A stretch of 62,950 nt of DNA from Candidatus Bruticola papionis (GTDB taxonomy: Bacteria; Vulcanimicrobiota; Xenobia; Xenobiales; Xenobiaceae): assembly GCA_002407045.1 (NCBI GenBank), contig DHKB01000047.1, forward strand, positions 1 to 62,950, given 5' to 3'. Shown piece after piece: positions 51,113 to 59,713 of the stretch. Numbering within the stretch: the stretch's first letter is position 1; the number at the start of each line of letters is the position of its first letter. The translations under genes and the position numbers were made by a program. The notes below the pieces were generated by a model. It searched no databases. It was given only the letters and a program-made list of their open reading frames with translations, and had not been told where the DNA came from.

Positions 51113-51727
51113 ATTTCCAAGGAACTGAGAACTAATCGCCTGATCAGAGTCCCCCGTGTTTTTGTTATCGATGAAGAGGGACGCCAGTTGGGGCAAATGT
51201 CTACTCGTGAGGCATTAGAGCAAGCTCAAGCCCACAACCTTGATTTGGTGGAAGTTAATCCCACAGCCAGACCGCCGGTTTGTCGTTTTATGGATTATGG
51301 AAAGTACAAGTACATGCAATCCAAGTCCGAGCGAGACAGCCGAGCCAAGCGTAAGCCCCAAGAGCTTCGTGAAGTAAAAGTTCGTCCCAAGATTGATGAT
51401 CACGATTTTGAAGTCAAAGTAAAGACGATTGATCGTTTGATCCGTTCCGGTGACCGTGTAAAAGTTACTCTGCGTTTCCGTGGCCGTGAGATCGTCCACA
51501 TGGAACTCGCCAAAGAGTTGCTTAAGTCGCTGTTTGAAAAGGTTCAGGAGATTTCTGTTATTGCTCAGAAACCTACTATGGACGGACGTCAGATGGTTAT
51601 GGTTTTAGCGCCCAAGACTGGTCCTCAAGCCCAGGCAAAGCCTAAGGCCAATACTCAGGCTACAGCCTCTCAGACTCCTGCCACGGAGGCTTCTAAGCCA
51701 GAAGCTAAAGCGGCTGAGAACGCCTAA
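51113..51727 (+). CDS. infC: Translation initiation factor IF-3 (ATT start)
   Basis: IF-3 checks start-codon pairing and keeps ribosomal subunits apart. The homologous N-terminus reads ISKELRTNRLIRVPRVFVID, which continues in frame upstream of any ATG, GTG or TTG. AGAGGT lies seven bases before an ATT at 51113, so ATT is the probable start, as in many infC genes with autogenous control. The protein then has 204 residues, with the N-domain (LGQMSTREALEQAQAHNLDL), the linker and the C-domain (DFEVKVKTIDRLIRSGDRVK, VTLRFRGREIVHMELA). An Ala/Lys/Gln tail ends it. First gene of infC-rpmI-rplT, with its own promoter. Confidence 0.93.
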   Translation: MSKELRTNRLIRVPRVFVIDEEGRQLGQMSTREALEQAQAHNLDLVEVNPTARPPVCRFMDYGKYKYMQSKSERDSRAKRKPQELREVKVRPKIDDHDFEVKVKTIDRLIRSGDRVKVTLRFRGREIVHMELAKELLKSLFEKVQEISVIAQKPTMDGRQMVMVLAPKTGPQAQAKPKANTQATASQTPATEASKPEAKAAENA

Positions 51728-51839
51728 CATTCTTTGTTAAAGAATTAACTCTGGTCAGGCCGAGAAAAAAGCACATAGAAATGGGCCCTGCTGATACGAT
51801 ACTGCGCAGGGCTGTTTTGAGGTATGAAAGGAGCTACAC

Positions 51840-52043
51840 ATGCCTAAGATTCGCACAAGAAGATCTGTAGCGAAGCGTATCCGCGTTACCGGCACCGGTA
51901 AAATGAAGAGAATGCGCCAGTTTTCTGGATGCCATCACATCCGCGAGAAGAAATCTCCCGATAGAACCCGTAAGTTCCGTCAGATCGTTTTAGTTGACAA
52001 GACTGATGTCAAGCGTATGCACGCTCTCGTTCCTTATCTCTAG
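51840..52043 (+). CDS. rpmI: 50S ribosomal protein L35
   Basis: A small basic 50S protein of 67 residues. PKIRTRRSVAKRIRVTGTGK, then MKRMRQFSGCHHIREKKSPDRTRKFRQ are the L35 core. ATG with AAAGGAG just upstream. Second gene of infC-rpmI-rplT, 112 bases after infC; the gap holds a possible CCCTGC/GCAGGG hairpin that could serve regulation. Confidence 0.96.
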   Translation: MPKIRTRRSVAKRIRVTGTGKMKRMRQFSGCHHIREKKSPDRTRKFRQIVLVDKTDVKRMHALVPYL

Positions 52044-52138
52044 GCTCTAAGTTACGCCTAGTTTTTCGGAAGATATAGTTAAGGTATTAAGAATAATTTT
52101 TTTGCTGCGACTAAGTCGCTCCCCTCAGGAGGAATAAA

Positions 52139-52489
52139 ATGCCAAGAGTAAAGCGTGGAACTCTCTCGCTGAAAAAACGCCGCACCTTGTTAAAGGCAGT
52201 AAAAGGCTACAGAGGCGCTCGTAGCCGTCGCATCTGCTGCGCTCAGGAAGCTTTCCATCACGCTCAGCATTATGCTTATAGAGATCGCCGCGCTAAGAAA
52301 CGCGACATCCGCTCTCTCTGGATCGTCCGCATCAACGCCGCTGCTCACGCTTGTGGTCTCTCTTACAGCAGATTGATGAGTGGTCTCAAGAATGCTGGTA
52401 TGGAAATCAACCGCAAGATGTTAGCCGACTTGGCCGTCACCGACATGGAAGCTTTTGCTGCTATCGCCAAGTCCGCTGTCAACGCCTAA
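52139..52489 (+). CDS. rplT: 50S ribosomal protein L20
   Basis: An early assembly protein of the 50S subunit, 116 residues, normal length. MPRVKRGTLSLKKRRTLLKA and GYRGARSRRICCAQEAFHHA are the long N-terminal helix, with YAYRDRRAKKRDIRSLWIVR and INAAAHACGLSYSRLMSGL the globular part. AGGAGG lies before the ATG. It ends the operon and is followed by a strong terminator. In other bacteria L20 represses its own operon by binding the leader, which would suit the long leader here. Confidence 0.97.
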   Translation: MPRVKRGTLSLKKRRTLLKAVKGYRGARSRRICCAQEAFHHAQHYAYRDRRAKKRDIRSLWIVRINAAAHACGLSYSRLMSGLKNAGMEINRKMLADLAVTDMEAFAAIAKSAVNA

Positions 52490-52520
52490 TAAGCAATTTT
52501 TATCTAAAGGTAGCTCCTCT

Positions 52521-52551
52521 GCCCCTTTGTGGTGGGAGGGGCTTTTTTTTT
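52521..52551 (+). terminator. Terminator of infC-rpmI-rplT
   Basis: GCCCCT (52521-52526) pairs with AGGGGC (52537-52542), followed by nine T. Confidence 0.92.
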
Positions 52552-52660
52552 ATATCTGCAGAATTAGGCTTGAAGTCTAGCTTGTTTTTCTGAAGGGATA
52601 GCGCTAAGCAAAAGCAAAAGTGCAGCGGCAGACAGTTTAGAGAGCGAGTTTTATCAACCT

Positions 52661-53452
52661 ATGGATTTACAAGAACGTTTAGATATATTAAAGCCTTTAA
52701 TAAAGCGAGCATCTAAAATAGCCTTAGCTAAATTTGGTCATATTTGCGGCCAGAATAAAGCCGATGGTACTTTCGTAACTCAAGCCGATCAGGAAGTAGA
52801 AGCTTGCTTGATTCAAGGTTTGCAAAAACATTTTCCAGAAGAAAATATTGTCGGTGAAGAGACAGGCTGGCACCAAGCAGCTTCCGATTATATTTGGTCT
52901 ATCGATCCCATTGATGGGACTTCTGCTTACCTTTGCCGCTTGCCAACTTGGGGTATAAGTATTGGCTTAATTAAGGGCAATGAGCCTATTTTAGGTATGG
53001 TCTATTTGCCAGTTTTAAATGAACTCTACTGGGGCGCTCGCGGTTTAGGTGCCTATGTAGAATCTCCCCTTTTCGGTTTGCAAAAATTAGATATTCGCCA
53101 TGTCGATTTAAGTCAAAAAGAGCATTTACTCTTAGTTCCCTCCACCTTCCATCATAAATATGCTGCCAATAAGTACCATGGCAAAGTGCGCAGTTTGGGT
53201 TCTACAGTAATTCACGCTCTCACAGTAGCTAGAGGCGATGCTTCTGGAGCTTTTATGCGCATTTATCATTGGGATGTAGCCGGAGTTTTGCCTATTCTTT
53301 TTGAGGCTGGTGGTTGCGTAGATACACTTGAAGGAACTCCCTTCAATATCAGAGACTTAACTAAAGATAATCCAAAGTTGCCCACTCTCATTTTAAGCAA
53401 CCCGCAAGATCGCGAAGCTTTACTGACAAAACTTGTTCCTTTGAGAGACTAA
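52661..53452 (+). CDS. Inositol-monophosphatase-family phosphatase
   Basis: Mg2+-dependent phosphatase, 263 residues. Family motifs: DGTFVTQADQEVE, IVGEETGW, SIDPIDGTSAYLCRL (the WxxDPxDGTxNF equivalent) and YHWDVAGVLPILFEAGG (motif 2 with the metal-binding Asp). Substrates of this family include inositol phosphate, histidinol phosphate, fructose-1,6-bisphosphate and PAP; Ser-Ala in place of Thr-Asn in the first motif and the neighbours do not decide. The ATG has no clear ribosome site. Downstream an unrelated secreted gene starts at 24 bases. Confidence 0.87.
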   Translation: MDLQERLDILKPLIKRASKIALAKFGHICGQNKADGTFVTQADQEVEACLIQGLQKHFPEENIVGEETGWHQAASDYIWSIDPIDGTSAYLCRLPTWGISIGLIKGNEPILGMVYLPVLNELYWGARGLGAYVESPLFGLQKLDIRHVDLSQKEHLLLVPSTFHHKYAANKYHGKVRSLGSTVIHALTVARGDASGAFMRIYHWDVAGVLPILFEAGGCVDTLEGTPFNIRDLTKDNPKLPTLILSNPQDREALLTKLVPLRD

Positions 53453-53476
53453 TAAAGAGAGCGCTTTTCTTCAATT

Positions 53477-54259
53477 ATGACCAAAAATAAATGCATAAGA
53501 AAATGCTTACCCAGTTGGGCTTTAGCTATAATTTTAGTATTGAGCTTTTTGACGCCTGCCCAAGCGATAGTGCAAGCGAGAGTTTGGGACTGGTTGGCTA
53601 GGTTAAATCGTTTAATTCCGGCGCCAGAATTGCGATTGTGCCAAGAAAACGTGGATAGTTTGCCCTTAACGGCCAATTTAGAAGAAATGCGCTCTCTTTT
53701 AAACACTTTAGACTTAAAATTGCCGGAAGAGCCTATTGAGTTATACGCAACTATTCGCTTGCTATTGCGCAAAGACAAAGAGCTAACCTTGTTATCTGAC
53801 AATTTGGAAGCAAATCAAGAAGGCCAAAAGCTTTTACATAATTACAAAGAAGAACTGGCTAGCAACTACGCAACTCTCGATAGCAACTCTAACGATTCTT
53901 CCTTACTAATTGCAGTTCCTGACTTTGAGGTGGTAAAAAATGTCAATACAGATCAATATATTGAAGTGTTGCGTCCTTTGCCAAGATTTAACCAAAGTTG
54001 GAAAAAGGCAGATGCCAAACTTTGTTTAGAGGCAGCTCAAAGCGATCTAGAATATTTACACGATCAAGAGCAGCAGCTAAAAGACAAAATAAAACAACTA
54101 GCTGCCAATGCTAAGCCTTTTCGCCAGCACGTGCGCACTTTAAGCAACCAACTCGATCCAGCGACAGGGTTACCTAAGCGGGAAAAAAATAACGAGTTTC
54201 CCAACTTGATATTGCCTCCGCCGCCGGTAGATTTGCCAGTATTGCAAAAAAATCGCTAA
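53477..54259 (+). CDS. Secreted protein of unknown function
   Basis: 260 residues with a clear signal peptide (LPSWALAIILVLSFLTPAQA) ending near residue 30. The mature part is largely helical (TANLEEMRSLLNTLDLKLPE, ELYATIRLLLRKDKELTLLS). Near residues 185-220 there is a coiled-coil-like stretch (EYLHDQEQQLKDKIKQLAAN), then a Pro-rich C-terminus (ILPPPPVDLPVL). No lipobox, repeats or known domain found. Its stop overlaps the converging arginase-family gene by 4 bases. No ribosome site of note before the ATG. Confidence 0.68.
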   Translation: MTKNKCIRKCLPSWALAIILVLSFLTPAQAIVQARVWDWLARLNRLIPAPELRLCQENVDSLPLTANLEEMRSLLNTLDLKLPEEPIELYATIRLLLRKDKELTLLSDNLEANQEGQKLLHNYKEELASNYATLDSNSNDSSLLIAVPDFEVVKNVNTDQYIEVLRPLPRFNQSWKKADAKLCLEAAQSDLEYLHDQEQQLKDKIKQLAANAKPFRQHVRTLSNQLDPATGLPKREKNNEFPNLILPPPPVDLPVLQKNR

Positions 54260-55623
54260 GCGAAACGAGCGCGACTACAACGCTCAGAGCCTTTCACAAA
54301 GGTTGAGACTAATAAAGTGAGCCCTTTGCCCACAATTTTTTCTCCTTGGTCGACCAAAGATGGTGCCCCTTCTGGGAAATGAGCATAGACAATGGGCAAA
54401 GAAGAAGACATGGCCTGGATATAAAAAGCGGCATCTTCCAGAGAAATTCCGCACGGAGACAGTTCGTTAGTTGGCATATGAGCGATGGAATGCAAGTCTA
54501 ATTCCAAACCGATCATATCTTTAGAGCTGTTCATAAGTTGAATCACAAAGTCTAGCGTGTCAGCATAAGAAAATTCGTGTCTAATAAAGACCGATTCGTA
54601 AGAAAAAGCCCGCACTCCCTGTGCTCTCATATAAGAAAGCATATTGGCTGAATTGCAACTTTCATGATAGTTTACTAAGCAATAGTTATTTAGGTAGCGG
54701 GCCAGTTTGGCATAGCTGAAAGAATTGCCACTATGGCGTCCTTCTAAGGCGCAAAAATCGCCATGTGGATCGCAATTGACTACCGAAATAGGCAAAAAAT
54801 GCTGTCCACCATCATCTAGAGGCCCCAAATATTCGCCATTAGCTTGGGGTTGGCCCGATTGTTGCAAGTGGCGGCGTACAGCTTCAGCCAAGCTTATTTC
54901 TTCAGCACAAATGCTATCGCTAATAGAAATATCTTGGTTGCCTGCAGCTCCGGAAGTAAGATTTTCTAAAGCCATAGCTAAATTAGAAGCGGCTTTTTCC
55001 GCCGACAAGGGACGATTGGCCAAAGTTTCTCCCAAAGCGCTGCCGCTCTGCCCGAAAGCCACCTTAATAAGGGGATGTTCTTCCAAGCTTAACTCAGGTA
55101 AAGATGCTAAACTTAAACCGTAAGCTGTGCCTTTAATGATAGGATAAGCATTATTGTGACCTCCACCTATCACTATAGGAATATATCCATAAGCTACCAA
55201 AGCTGCTATGACAGGATAGACACGTTCATCTAAACGGGAGCACAAAGCCCGCCAATATTCTTGCGGATCGGTATTTTCCGGAATATGTTCAGCATCTTGG
55301 GATAAATCGTCACAGGGTATGCAACCAGCGATAAGCAAATTTTCTCCACTTAAAAAGCAATTGCTCTGCTGGTTGAGAAAATTTTGCATAAAAGCGAGCC
55401 AGCCCCCGCGACAGCCGTTTTTGCCTCCATTGGCCCTAGAGCCAATATTTTCTGGTATGCCCAAAAGAGCGTATTTAGCCCCAGCTTGCTTGGCTTCAAG
55501 CAGAGAAGAAGCAGAAAAGACACCATTAGGCAGCGTTTTGACAACTTCTCCAAGCTTTTTTTCATTCCAACGCTTGGTATAAAATTTCGATAATTCTTGA
55601 GCTTTAGTTACTTGCAACAACAT
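54256..55623 (-). CDS. Ureohydrolase (arginase/formimidoylglutamase-like)
   Basis: 455 residues, longer than arginase (about 300). The N-terminus YALLGIPENIGSRANGGKNG, NFLNQQSNCFLSGENLLIAG and the metal motifs IVIGGGHNNAYP, NCDPHGDF and GLELDLHSIAHMP follow the order of ureohydrolases. GGGHN and DPHGD, instead of GGDHS and DAHLD, match the formimidoylglutamase-like branch described in Bacteroidetes and others. Substrate may be formimidoylglutamate or another guanidino compound. No hut or arginine genes are nearby. A variable insert (residues 185-265) includes Ala/Ser-rich segments. ATG start without clear ribosome site. Confidence 0.82.
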   Translation of the reverse strand: MLLQVTKAQELSKFYTKRWNEKKLGEVVKTLPNGVFSASSLLEAKQAGAKYALLGIPENIGSRANGGKNGCRGGWLAFMQNFLNQQSNCFLSGENLLIAGCIPCDDLSQDAEHIPENTDPQEYWRALCSRLDERVYPVIAALVAYGYIPIVIGGGHNNAYPIIKGTAYGLSLASLPELSLEEHPLIKVAFGQSGSALGETLANRPLSAEKAASNLAMALENLTSGAAGNQDISISDSICAEEISLAEAVRRHLQQSGQPQANGEYLGPLDDGGQHFLPISVVNCDPHGDFCALEGRHSGNSFSYAKLARYLNNYCLVNYHESCNSANMLSYMRAQGVRAFSYESVFIRHEFSYADTLDFVIQLMNSSKDMIGLELDLHSIAHMPTNELSPCGISLEDAAFYIQAMSSSLPIVYAHFPEGAPSLVDQGEKIVGKGLTLLVSTFVKGSERCSRARFA

Positions 55624-55665
55624 AGGCCAACAATTAGCCGCTTTTAGAGAAAATCTTGCCTATTT

Positions 55666-56397
55666 TTACTCTCCTAAAGCTATAAAAAAGCACTTATCGC
55701 CCAGTTGACGAACACCACCATAGGAGGCGCTTTCATTATACTCGATAATAAAATGAGTGTTGGTGACGTACTTGAGGCGCAGTTGTACAGAAGTTTCTTT
55801 GGCAGGATTGGCCATATGTAAAGTATGTAAAAGTACTACTGGAGATTTAGTAAAAGGTTTATCAAAATCGATGCGTACATTTTTGTAAAGTCCGTTTTGA
55901 ACATACGTTCTGGTAAAACCACTATTAAACTGAGGGACAGTATTAGCGAACATATTACCAGCAGGTTCTTTAAATATGTTGCCAGCCACAATATTTAAAT
56001 CGCTATTGCCAGCAGCGGCCTTGCTATTACGCGGACGGCGCACCGAGCCATCGGCAAAGACGACGTAGCTGCCACTGCCATTGACAAATACACTGACAGC
56101 CACTTGGGAAGCTCCCACACACTGTCCCTTAACTCTAGTAGGCATTTTTATAGTCGAATCCAGAGTATATTGATCGGCTTCATTGACAACTTTGCCCTCT
56201 GAAGAAGTGATACGACCATTAGACCAAAGGATAAAATTTCCACAAGAATTGCCATAACCGCTAACAGCAACATTGGCCGATCCGCGTATGTGCTGAGGCT
56301 GAGCTCGCAGCCTTTGCCCATTTAAAATTAAAAATCCACTAACAAGCAAAATAATCAGAAACGAAACGGAAACAAAAACAAGAAAACGTCTATTCAT
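55666..56397 (-). CDS. Secreted protein, two WSNG/ADGS-type repeats and a lectin-like C-terminus
   Basis: 243 residues. An N-terminal helix (FLVFVSVSFLIILLVSGFLI) is a signal anchor or signal peptide. Two similar stretches of about 15 residues occur, GNFILWSNGRITSSEG and GSYVVFADGSVRRPRN, each a strand ending in a DG/NG turn. The C-terminal domain (FDKPFTKSPVVLLHTLHMAN to FIIEYNES) resembles the H-type lectin fold in its FxxPF..xPxV core and final hydrophobic strands. Weak evidence; the real fold is unverified. The ATG follows a good GGGGGG/AAG site. Confidence 0.55.
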   Translation of the reverse strand: MNRRFLVFVSVSFLIILLVSGFLILNGQRLRAQPQHIRGSANVAVSGYGNSCGNFILWSNGRITSSEGKVVNEADQYTLDSTIKMPTRVKGQCVGASQVAVSVFVNGSGSYVVFADGSVRRPRNSKAAAGNSDLNIVAGNIFKEPAGNMFANTVPQFNSGFTRTYVQNGLYKNVRIDFDKPFTKSPVVLLHTLHMANPAKETSVQLRLKYVTNTHFIIEYNESASYGGVRQLGDKCFFIALGE

Positions 56398-56600
56398 CTT
56401 CCCCCCCTATATGAAAAGCACTACAAAAAAGCAGCGCCATATTATACAACTTCAAATTAAGCAGATTCGCTAAATTTGTCAAGCACTCTCCAGCTAAACG
56501 GCCTTAGTAGACTCCAACTGCAAGCTAAAAAAGCAAGTAAAATAAAGGCTGACGCAGAAAGGGTACAAATTAAGAAAATATAATCAGAGGATTTTTTATC

Positions 56601-57794
56601 GTGTCAGAACTCCATATGGAAGCACAGGAACTGACCTTAGATGACGGCCGTCGAGTTCTTATCCGTCGAGGACAAGCAGAAGATCAAGAAAATATAAAAA
56701 AGCTCTACACGGACGTGTACGGCAATTCGTATACTATTCCGGAAATAGCCAACGCTGAAAAGATGGCTCAAGCTCTCAACGATCGCCATAATTATTTATG
56801 GATAGTTAGCCAAAGCGGCGAAAGAATTGTTGGCAGTGTAATTTTTTCTGTAGATCCTTATCATCATTTGGGTAAAGCCTTCAGTGGCGTTATTGCTGCC
56901 GATTTCCGCGGTTGCAAACTTATTTACTCTATGATGCGCAAAGCGCATGAAAGTTTGCTTTGCGAAGGCGGCCCTTGTACCATGATCTATGCCATGGTGC
57001 GCACTTTTGTTTCTCCCAATTTTCACAAGCACTTAAAAGAGTTAGGCTATATTGATACCGGCATTTTCCCTAACGTACGCCGCGTTAGAGATTATGAAAC
57101 GCATAGTTTTAAAATTTGTCTAGGGCCCAATGCCTTTAAAGACAGACGTCCCCTGCCCCGCATTTACAATCAAGTACAAACCATGTATCGATTGGTAGAT
57201 CGCCAACTGAACTTAGGGCCGGCAATTATGCGCTCTGTCGATTTGCCTCCCTATACCGATCCTTTGCTCAAATTAGAACTAGCCCAGCCGGAAGATTATC
57301 CTAACGGTATTGAAGCTGAACGTGAAAAATTGCGCCAAGCTAACTCGCTGCGTTTTGGCTTTTGTCCTTTGCTAGAACCTAATACTATGCTCATTAACAA
57401 AGAAAAAACCGTAAGGGCCTTCTTAAATTTCCAACCAGTAGATGGTCATGCTACTATGGTAGGTTTGGAAACTGGCAAATATGACATGGTCTGTCTTTTG
57501 GAGTCGGTAGCAGCAGCTTGCGAAAAAATGGGCACAAAATATTTGGAAGTGTTAGCCTCGGCTTACGATCCCATAATCCAAGCCCAACTTTGGCAAGCCT
57601 ACTTTTTGCCCTGCGCTTGGTTCCCCGCCGCTCGTTTGGCTGATGGGCAGCGTCTAGATTACATGTTCGCTTCTCGTAGCTTTGTGCCACTAAATTTCAA
57701 AGGCTTGAAGCTTACTGAAGATTGCAAACCTTATCTTTTAGAGTTTTTTAAATTGTATACTGCCAGACTTTGGGAGGAGTTAGTCAATGCCTAA
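56601..57794 (+). CDS. GNAT-family acetyltransferase
   Basis: 397 residues, twice the size of a basic GNAT domain. Residues 10-175 carry the fold: VLIRRGQAEDQENIKKLYTD, LWIVSQSGERIVGSVIFS, GVIAADFRGCKLIYSMMRKA (acetyl-CoA loop in the R/Q-G-x-G/C region) and KHLKELGYIDTGIF. The C-terminal half (about 200-397) has a second strand-rich part (MVGLETGKYDMVCLLESVAA), perhaps a second GNAT-like domain. GTG start with AGAGGA upstream. The stop lies inside the next gene by 8 bases, indicating coupling. Acetyl acceptor unknown. Confidence 0.78.
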   Translation: MSELHMEAQELTLDDGRRVLIRRGQAEDQENIKKLYTDVYGNSYTIPEIANAEKMAQALNDRHNYLWIVSQSGERIVGSVIFSVDPYHHLGKAFSGVIAADFRGCKLIYSMMRKAHESLLCEGGPCTMIYAMVRTFVSPNFHKHLKELGYIDTGIFPNVRRVRDYETHSFKICLGPNAFKDRRPLPRIYNQVQTMYRLVDRQLNLGPAIMRSVDLPPYTDPLLKLELAQPEDYPNGIEAEREKLRQANSLRFGFCPLLEPNTMLINKEKTVRAFLNFQPVDGHATMVGLETGKYDMVCLLESVAAACEKMGTKYLEVLASAYDPIIQAQLWQAYFLPCAWFPAARLADGQRLDYMFASRSFVPLNFKGLKLTEDCKPYLLEFFKLYTARLWEELVNA

Positions 57795-58914
57795 ATGTCA
57801 CTTTATTCGCCGACGCGGCCCTATACACCATCCTTCCGCCCATCCAGACAAGCAAATACGTCGCCGCTTAGAGCGACTCAGTCAAAAGCATAAAGGCTCA
57901 ATGGCAAGATTAGCTGCCCAACGAGATGCTTTGGCTGCTCCAACTCCCAGACAAGATAGGTGTTTTGCAGCTGCTCTAATTGAAAACTGGTGCCATCATT
58001 TGCTTCACAATAGTGCTCTTTACACTCGCACCGATTTGCTGCCCCAGATTCCCTTACCTTCAGTGCAGCTAAAAAAACTCCAGCCACAATTGGTGCTCTG
58101 GAAAGATGTTAAAGTAGACAATTCGTCACCTTCACTTTATACCGGACAGAATTTCTGGCCCCAAGTTAAGCCTTCAGAAGATGCTACTATCCAGCCATGC
58201 TTCTACGAGGGACGTTCCTTAGCGTGGATGAAAGCGACCTTATTCCGTCAAGGTGCCAAGCTGCGCTTATTGACTAAGCAAAAAGTCAATATATTAAACT
58301 TAGTCTCAAGTCAAGAATCAGACAACAACACTTTTTTTGTTTCTCAAGTTAGACAAGCGATTTTTCTCTTGAGTAAAACTAAAAATGAGCTTAGTTTATC
58401 TACTTATCCTTTGTCTATGCCTCAGCAGCGGCGAGAAGTATTCTTCAAGGCCTGGCAAAATTTGCAAAAATGGTCAGAGCAAGCGGAAACAGTTCGTGTA
58501 TTAGTTAGTAGTTCAGATTTAGTTGATTTGCTGCAAGTAATTAACGATAAAGGTACGCTCAATTTAGATAAGCGCAGCCGCATTTTTGTCATTATTTCAG
58601 AAGTCAATCCACAAATACAGCAAATGCTTGCCCAACGCCCACAAATAGCAGCCCTATTCGGATTAGCACCGGAGCATCTGACTTGGCTGTGGTTGCAACC
58701 AGCAGCTTCTATAGCTATTTTTAGCTGTCCACAAGGCCACTTCCACTTGCCAATTTACTATAGGTGGAGCCAAGAAAATAATCATTTTTATATTTGCAAT
58801 CCCCTAGCGGCCAATTATCCGACACTTTACAACAAATTTGGCGGAAAAATTAATCATAAAGGAACTTGCTCTTGCGGGTTCAGCGCCCCTAGTATAGAAT
58901 TAGAACAATCTTAG
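57787..58914 (+). CDS. Protein of unknown function coupled to the GNAT gene
   Basis: 375 residues with a strong ribosome site (GGGAGGAG) before the ATG, whose frame overlaps the GNAT gene by 8 bases. The N-terminal 50 residues are basic (QIRRRLERLSQKHKGSMARL) and the C-terminus has a Cys pair (GTCSCGFSAP) like half a zinc knuckle. The middle has alternating hydrophobic strands (TVRVLVSSSDLVDLLQVI) typical of a Rossmann-like alpha/beta protein. No signal peptide or membrane helix. I do not recognise the family. It probably acts with the GNAT enzyme and the downstream membrane protein. Confidence 0.68.
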   Translation: MPKCHFIRRRGPIHHPSAHPDKQIRRRLERLSQKHKGSMARLAAQRDALAAPTPRQDRCFAAALIENWCHHLLHNSALYTRTDLLPQIPLPSVQLKKLQPQLVLWKDVKVDNSSPSLYTGQNFWPQVKPSEDATIQPCFYEGRSLAWMKATLFRQGAKLRLLTKQKVNILNLVSSQESDNNTFFVSQVRQAIFLLSKTKNELSLSTYPLSMPQQRREVFFKAWQNLQKWSEQAETVRVLVSSSDLVDLLQVINDKGTLNLDKRSRIFVIISEVNPQIQQMLAQRPQIAALFGLAPEHLTWLWLQPAASIAIFSCPQGHFHLPIYYRWSQENNHFYICNPLAANYPTLYNKFGGKINHKGTCSCGFSAPSIELEQS

Positions 58915-58941
58915 ATACCGCAATCAATTTGAGGAATGATA

Positions 58942-59586
58942 ATGACTAAAGAGAATGAAATTCCCAGCAGCGTCAGACTGCTACTAGGCTTGCTAGTAGG
59001 CATACTTATTAGTGTAACTATGGGCCAAGGCGTAGACTTTGTTGCTAAAGAGACTTCCATTATGGCTTCTTTGTTATCGGTAGTTATAGGTCTCTTATCT
59101 ACTTATTTGCTTCGTTTGGGTATGCCTCGTCGCGAAAAGCCCTCAACTATGGGCACAATAGCTTTGCTTTTAGTTTTAGCTTGCTACCTAGTAATAGGCA
59201 AAATAGTATTGGCTTCCGCCAGTTTAGGTTATACCCTTATGTATGCAGCAGCCGGTGTTATCATGGCTTGGTTAATCTTCACCTCCATTGCTGAGAGCTC
59301 CTTACTTTACGCTTTTTGCATAGGCGGTTTCTGCGGTGGCTTAGGAGGCGTGGTCTTCCCCATGATTTTGGGCAGTTCTTTCGCTCCGCTCTTTGACTAT
59401 CTGACCAGCGACCCTTCCGAAAAAGCTATGGTCTCAACTTATTTGGCTCTTATATGCACAGTTCCAGGAGCCTTTGCTGCCGTCGCCGGTCGTCTTTCCG
59501 GTTGGGGATTGCTCGAGCATACTAAAGAAGACGTTTGGGCTTTCAATTCTGACGGTCGTTTGTACGTTAAACAAGCTACTCGCTAA
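58942..59586 (+). CDS. Polytopic membrane protein of unknown function
   Basis: 214 residues with about six helices: LLLGLLVGILISVTMGQGV, SLLSVVIGLLSTYLLRLG, TIALLLVLACYLVIGKIVLA, GYTLMYAAAGVIMAWLIF, AFCIGGFCGGLGGVVFPMIL and TYLALICTVPGAFAAVAG. GAGG lies seven bases before ATG 58942; an ATG at 58936 is too close to it. The C-terminal segment (EDVWAFNSDGRLYVKQATR) is soluble. It lies 27 bases after the previous unknown gene and is likely the third gene of the same operon. No family match recognised. A strong terminator follows. Confidence 0.7.
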   Translation: MTKENEIPSSVRLLLGLLVGILISVTMGQGVDFVAKETSIMASLLSVVIGLLSTYLLRLGMPRREKPSTMGTIALLLVLACYLVIGKIVLASASLGYTLMYAAAGVIMAWLIFTSIAESSLLYAFCIGGFCGGLGGVVFPMILGSSFAPLFDYLTSDPSEKAMVSTYLALICTVPGAFAAVAGRLSGWGLLEHTKEDVWAFNSDGRLYVKQATR

Positions 59587-59617
59587 AGCATAAATACCCA
59601 CTTTTTCACGATAGAAT

Positions 59618-59661
59618 AAAAGATGCCGCCCGGCCTCAAAATGATGTCGGGCGGCATCTTT
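59618..59661. terminator. Strong bidirectional terminator
   Basis: GATGCCGCCCG (59622-59632) and CGGGCGGCATC (59648-59658) form an 11-pair perfect stem. T-runs follow on plus (TTTG) and minus (TTTTATTC), ending the GNAT operon and the converging FHA gene. Confidence 0.9.
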
Positions 59662-59713
59662 GCCTATAGAAGCTTAAAAACAAGCAACGAAGCGACTAAC
59701 TGTTCGCGGATAA

